Shown: positions 63,560 through 64,000 of the stretch, piece after piece
How positions within the stretch are numbered: position 1 is the first letter of the stretch
Layout: every line of letters begins with the position of its first letter
From: Daejeonella sp. H1SJ63
Lineage (GTDB): Bacteria; Bacteroidota; Bacteroidia; Sphingobacteriales; Sphingobacteriaceae
NCBI RefSeq assembly: GCF_029360775.1
Contig: NZ_JARKMZ010000007.1
Span: 94,697 to 158,696 of the forward strand
Length of the DNA: 64,000 bases
Reading direction: 5' to 3'
The notes under the pieces: model-generated
Seen by the model: the letters and a program-made list of their open reading frames with translations, nothing else
What the model was told of the DNA's origin: nothing
Database searches by the model: none
Program-made: the position numbers and the translations under genes

Positions 63560-64000
63560 ATGAAAATCACTGATCACATAAAAAACGCAAAGGGCAGAAC
63601 ACTGTTCTCATTCGAATTGCTGCCACCGGTAAAAGGGCAAAGTATTCAGGGTATATACGATGCCATTGACCCTCTCATGGAATTCAAGCCTCCCTTTATT
63701 GATGTAACTTATCACCGTGAGGACTATATCTACAAACAACACGACAGTGGCTTACTTGAAAAAGTATCTTATCGCAAACGCCCCGGTACAGTAGCTATCT
63801 GCGCATCCATCATGAACAGATATAAAGTTGATGCAGTTCCGCATCTGATCTGCGGTGGTTTTACGAAAGAAGAAACCGAAAATGCCTTAATTGATCTTCA
63901 GTTTCTTGGAATTGACAATGTACTGGTATTGAGAGGTGATGCCCGTCATGCAGATTCAGGATTCATTCCTACTCCCGGTGGTCATGCCTATGCAACAGAA
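63560..64000 (+). CDS. metF: Methylenetetrahydrofolate reductase (3' end outside window)
   Basis: The first 147 codons are visible, running off the window end. Motifs are TLFSFELLPPVKG (the Glu position of the active site) and FIDVTYHREDY, then HLICGGFTKEE and the flavin-site LRGDARH. It makes methyl-tetrahydrofolate for MetH, so metH and metF form a functional pair. The leader between the two contains tandem CTAACTACTAA words. Confidence 0.95.
   Translation, partial: MKITDHIKNAKGRTLFSFELLPPVKGQSIQGIYDAIDPLMEFKPPFIDVTYHREDYIYKQHDSGLLEKVSYRKRPGTVAICASIMNRYKVDAVPHLICGGFTKEETENALIDLQFLGIDNVLVLRGDARHADSGFIPTPGGHAYATE

Overview
The window reads as chromosomal DNA of a Bacteroidota bacterium, most likely a Sphingobacteriaceae member (Pedobacter or Mucilaginibacter type). 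Supporting signs are a SusC/SusD pair controlled by an ECF sigma factor and a FecR anti-sigma factor, several TonB-dependent receptors with carboxypeptidase-like extensions, many secreted lipoproteins, start sites without Shine-Dalgarno sequences, TAnnTTTG-type -7 promoter elements, and short AT-rich intergenic repeat families. The genus is inferred from gene style only; there is no rRNA gene here.

Bases 1-8.3 kb: a same-strand run of exported oxidoreductases and hydrolases. It holds two paralogous quinoproteins with an inserted cytochrome c domain (the first cut by the window edge), a DUF4380 lipoprotein, an integral-membrane HGSNAT/DUF5009-type protein, a glucose/sorbosone dehydrogenase-like propeller and an EF_0837-type amidohydrolase. 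8.3-17.3 kb: a PPC-domain lipoprotein with a G10 tract, a voltage-gated-type K+ channel with a zinc ribbon, a second amidohydrolase, an MHS transporter followed by a Tat-exported beta-helix protein, and a tandem ABC ATPase. 17.3-25.4 kb: proBA, an SMP-30-like lipoprotein, a NUDIX hydrolase, a two-gene restriction-like cassette (C protein plus SRA-like/HNH nuclease) with a C-box, a SelA-like PLP enzyme and a second MHS transporter. 25.7-41.5 kb: two more secreted propeller/cytochrome c proteins, small lipoproteins, a phosphoesterase whose 3' end is duplicated on the far side of a TonB receptor gene, an orphan PAS histidine kinase, a sugar isomerase/epimerase, a truncated pectate-lyase-like gene and a secreted propeller protein. 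41.9-49.3 kb: the sigma/FecR/SusC/SusD locus. 49.7-64 kb is mostly core genome: tRNA-Glu, initiator tRNA-Met, era, der, a C-terminal processing protease, a FecA-like receptor, murQ, a Bax inhibitor-1 protein, and a SAM-riboswitch-controlled metH followed by a four-helix-bundle gene and the start of metF.

Functionally, the accessory part looks like an extracytoplasmic sugar or alcohol oxidation and carbohydrate-scavenging region. Four different exported proteins each carry a single CxxCH heme site beside a propeller domain, two MHS carriers could import organic acids, and isomerases and amidohydrolases could process products. No PQQ biosynthesis gene is visible in the window.

The least explained signals are: (i) a ~105-bp structured repeat present twice, each time lying in the 5' leader of a gene at nearly the same distance from a candidate promoter and from the ATG; (ii) 373-bp direct repeats exactly bracketing a TonB receptor gene; (iii) the C-box-controlled SRA/HNH nuclease without a methyltransferase; and (iv) a ~73-codon open frame continuing in phase past the stop codon of the beta-helix gene.
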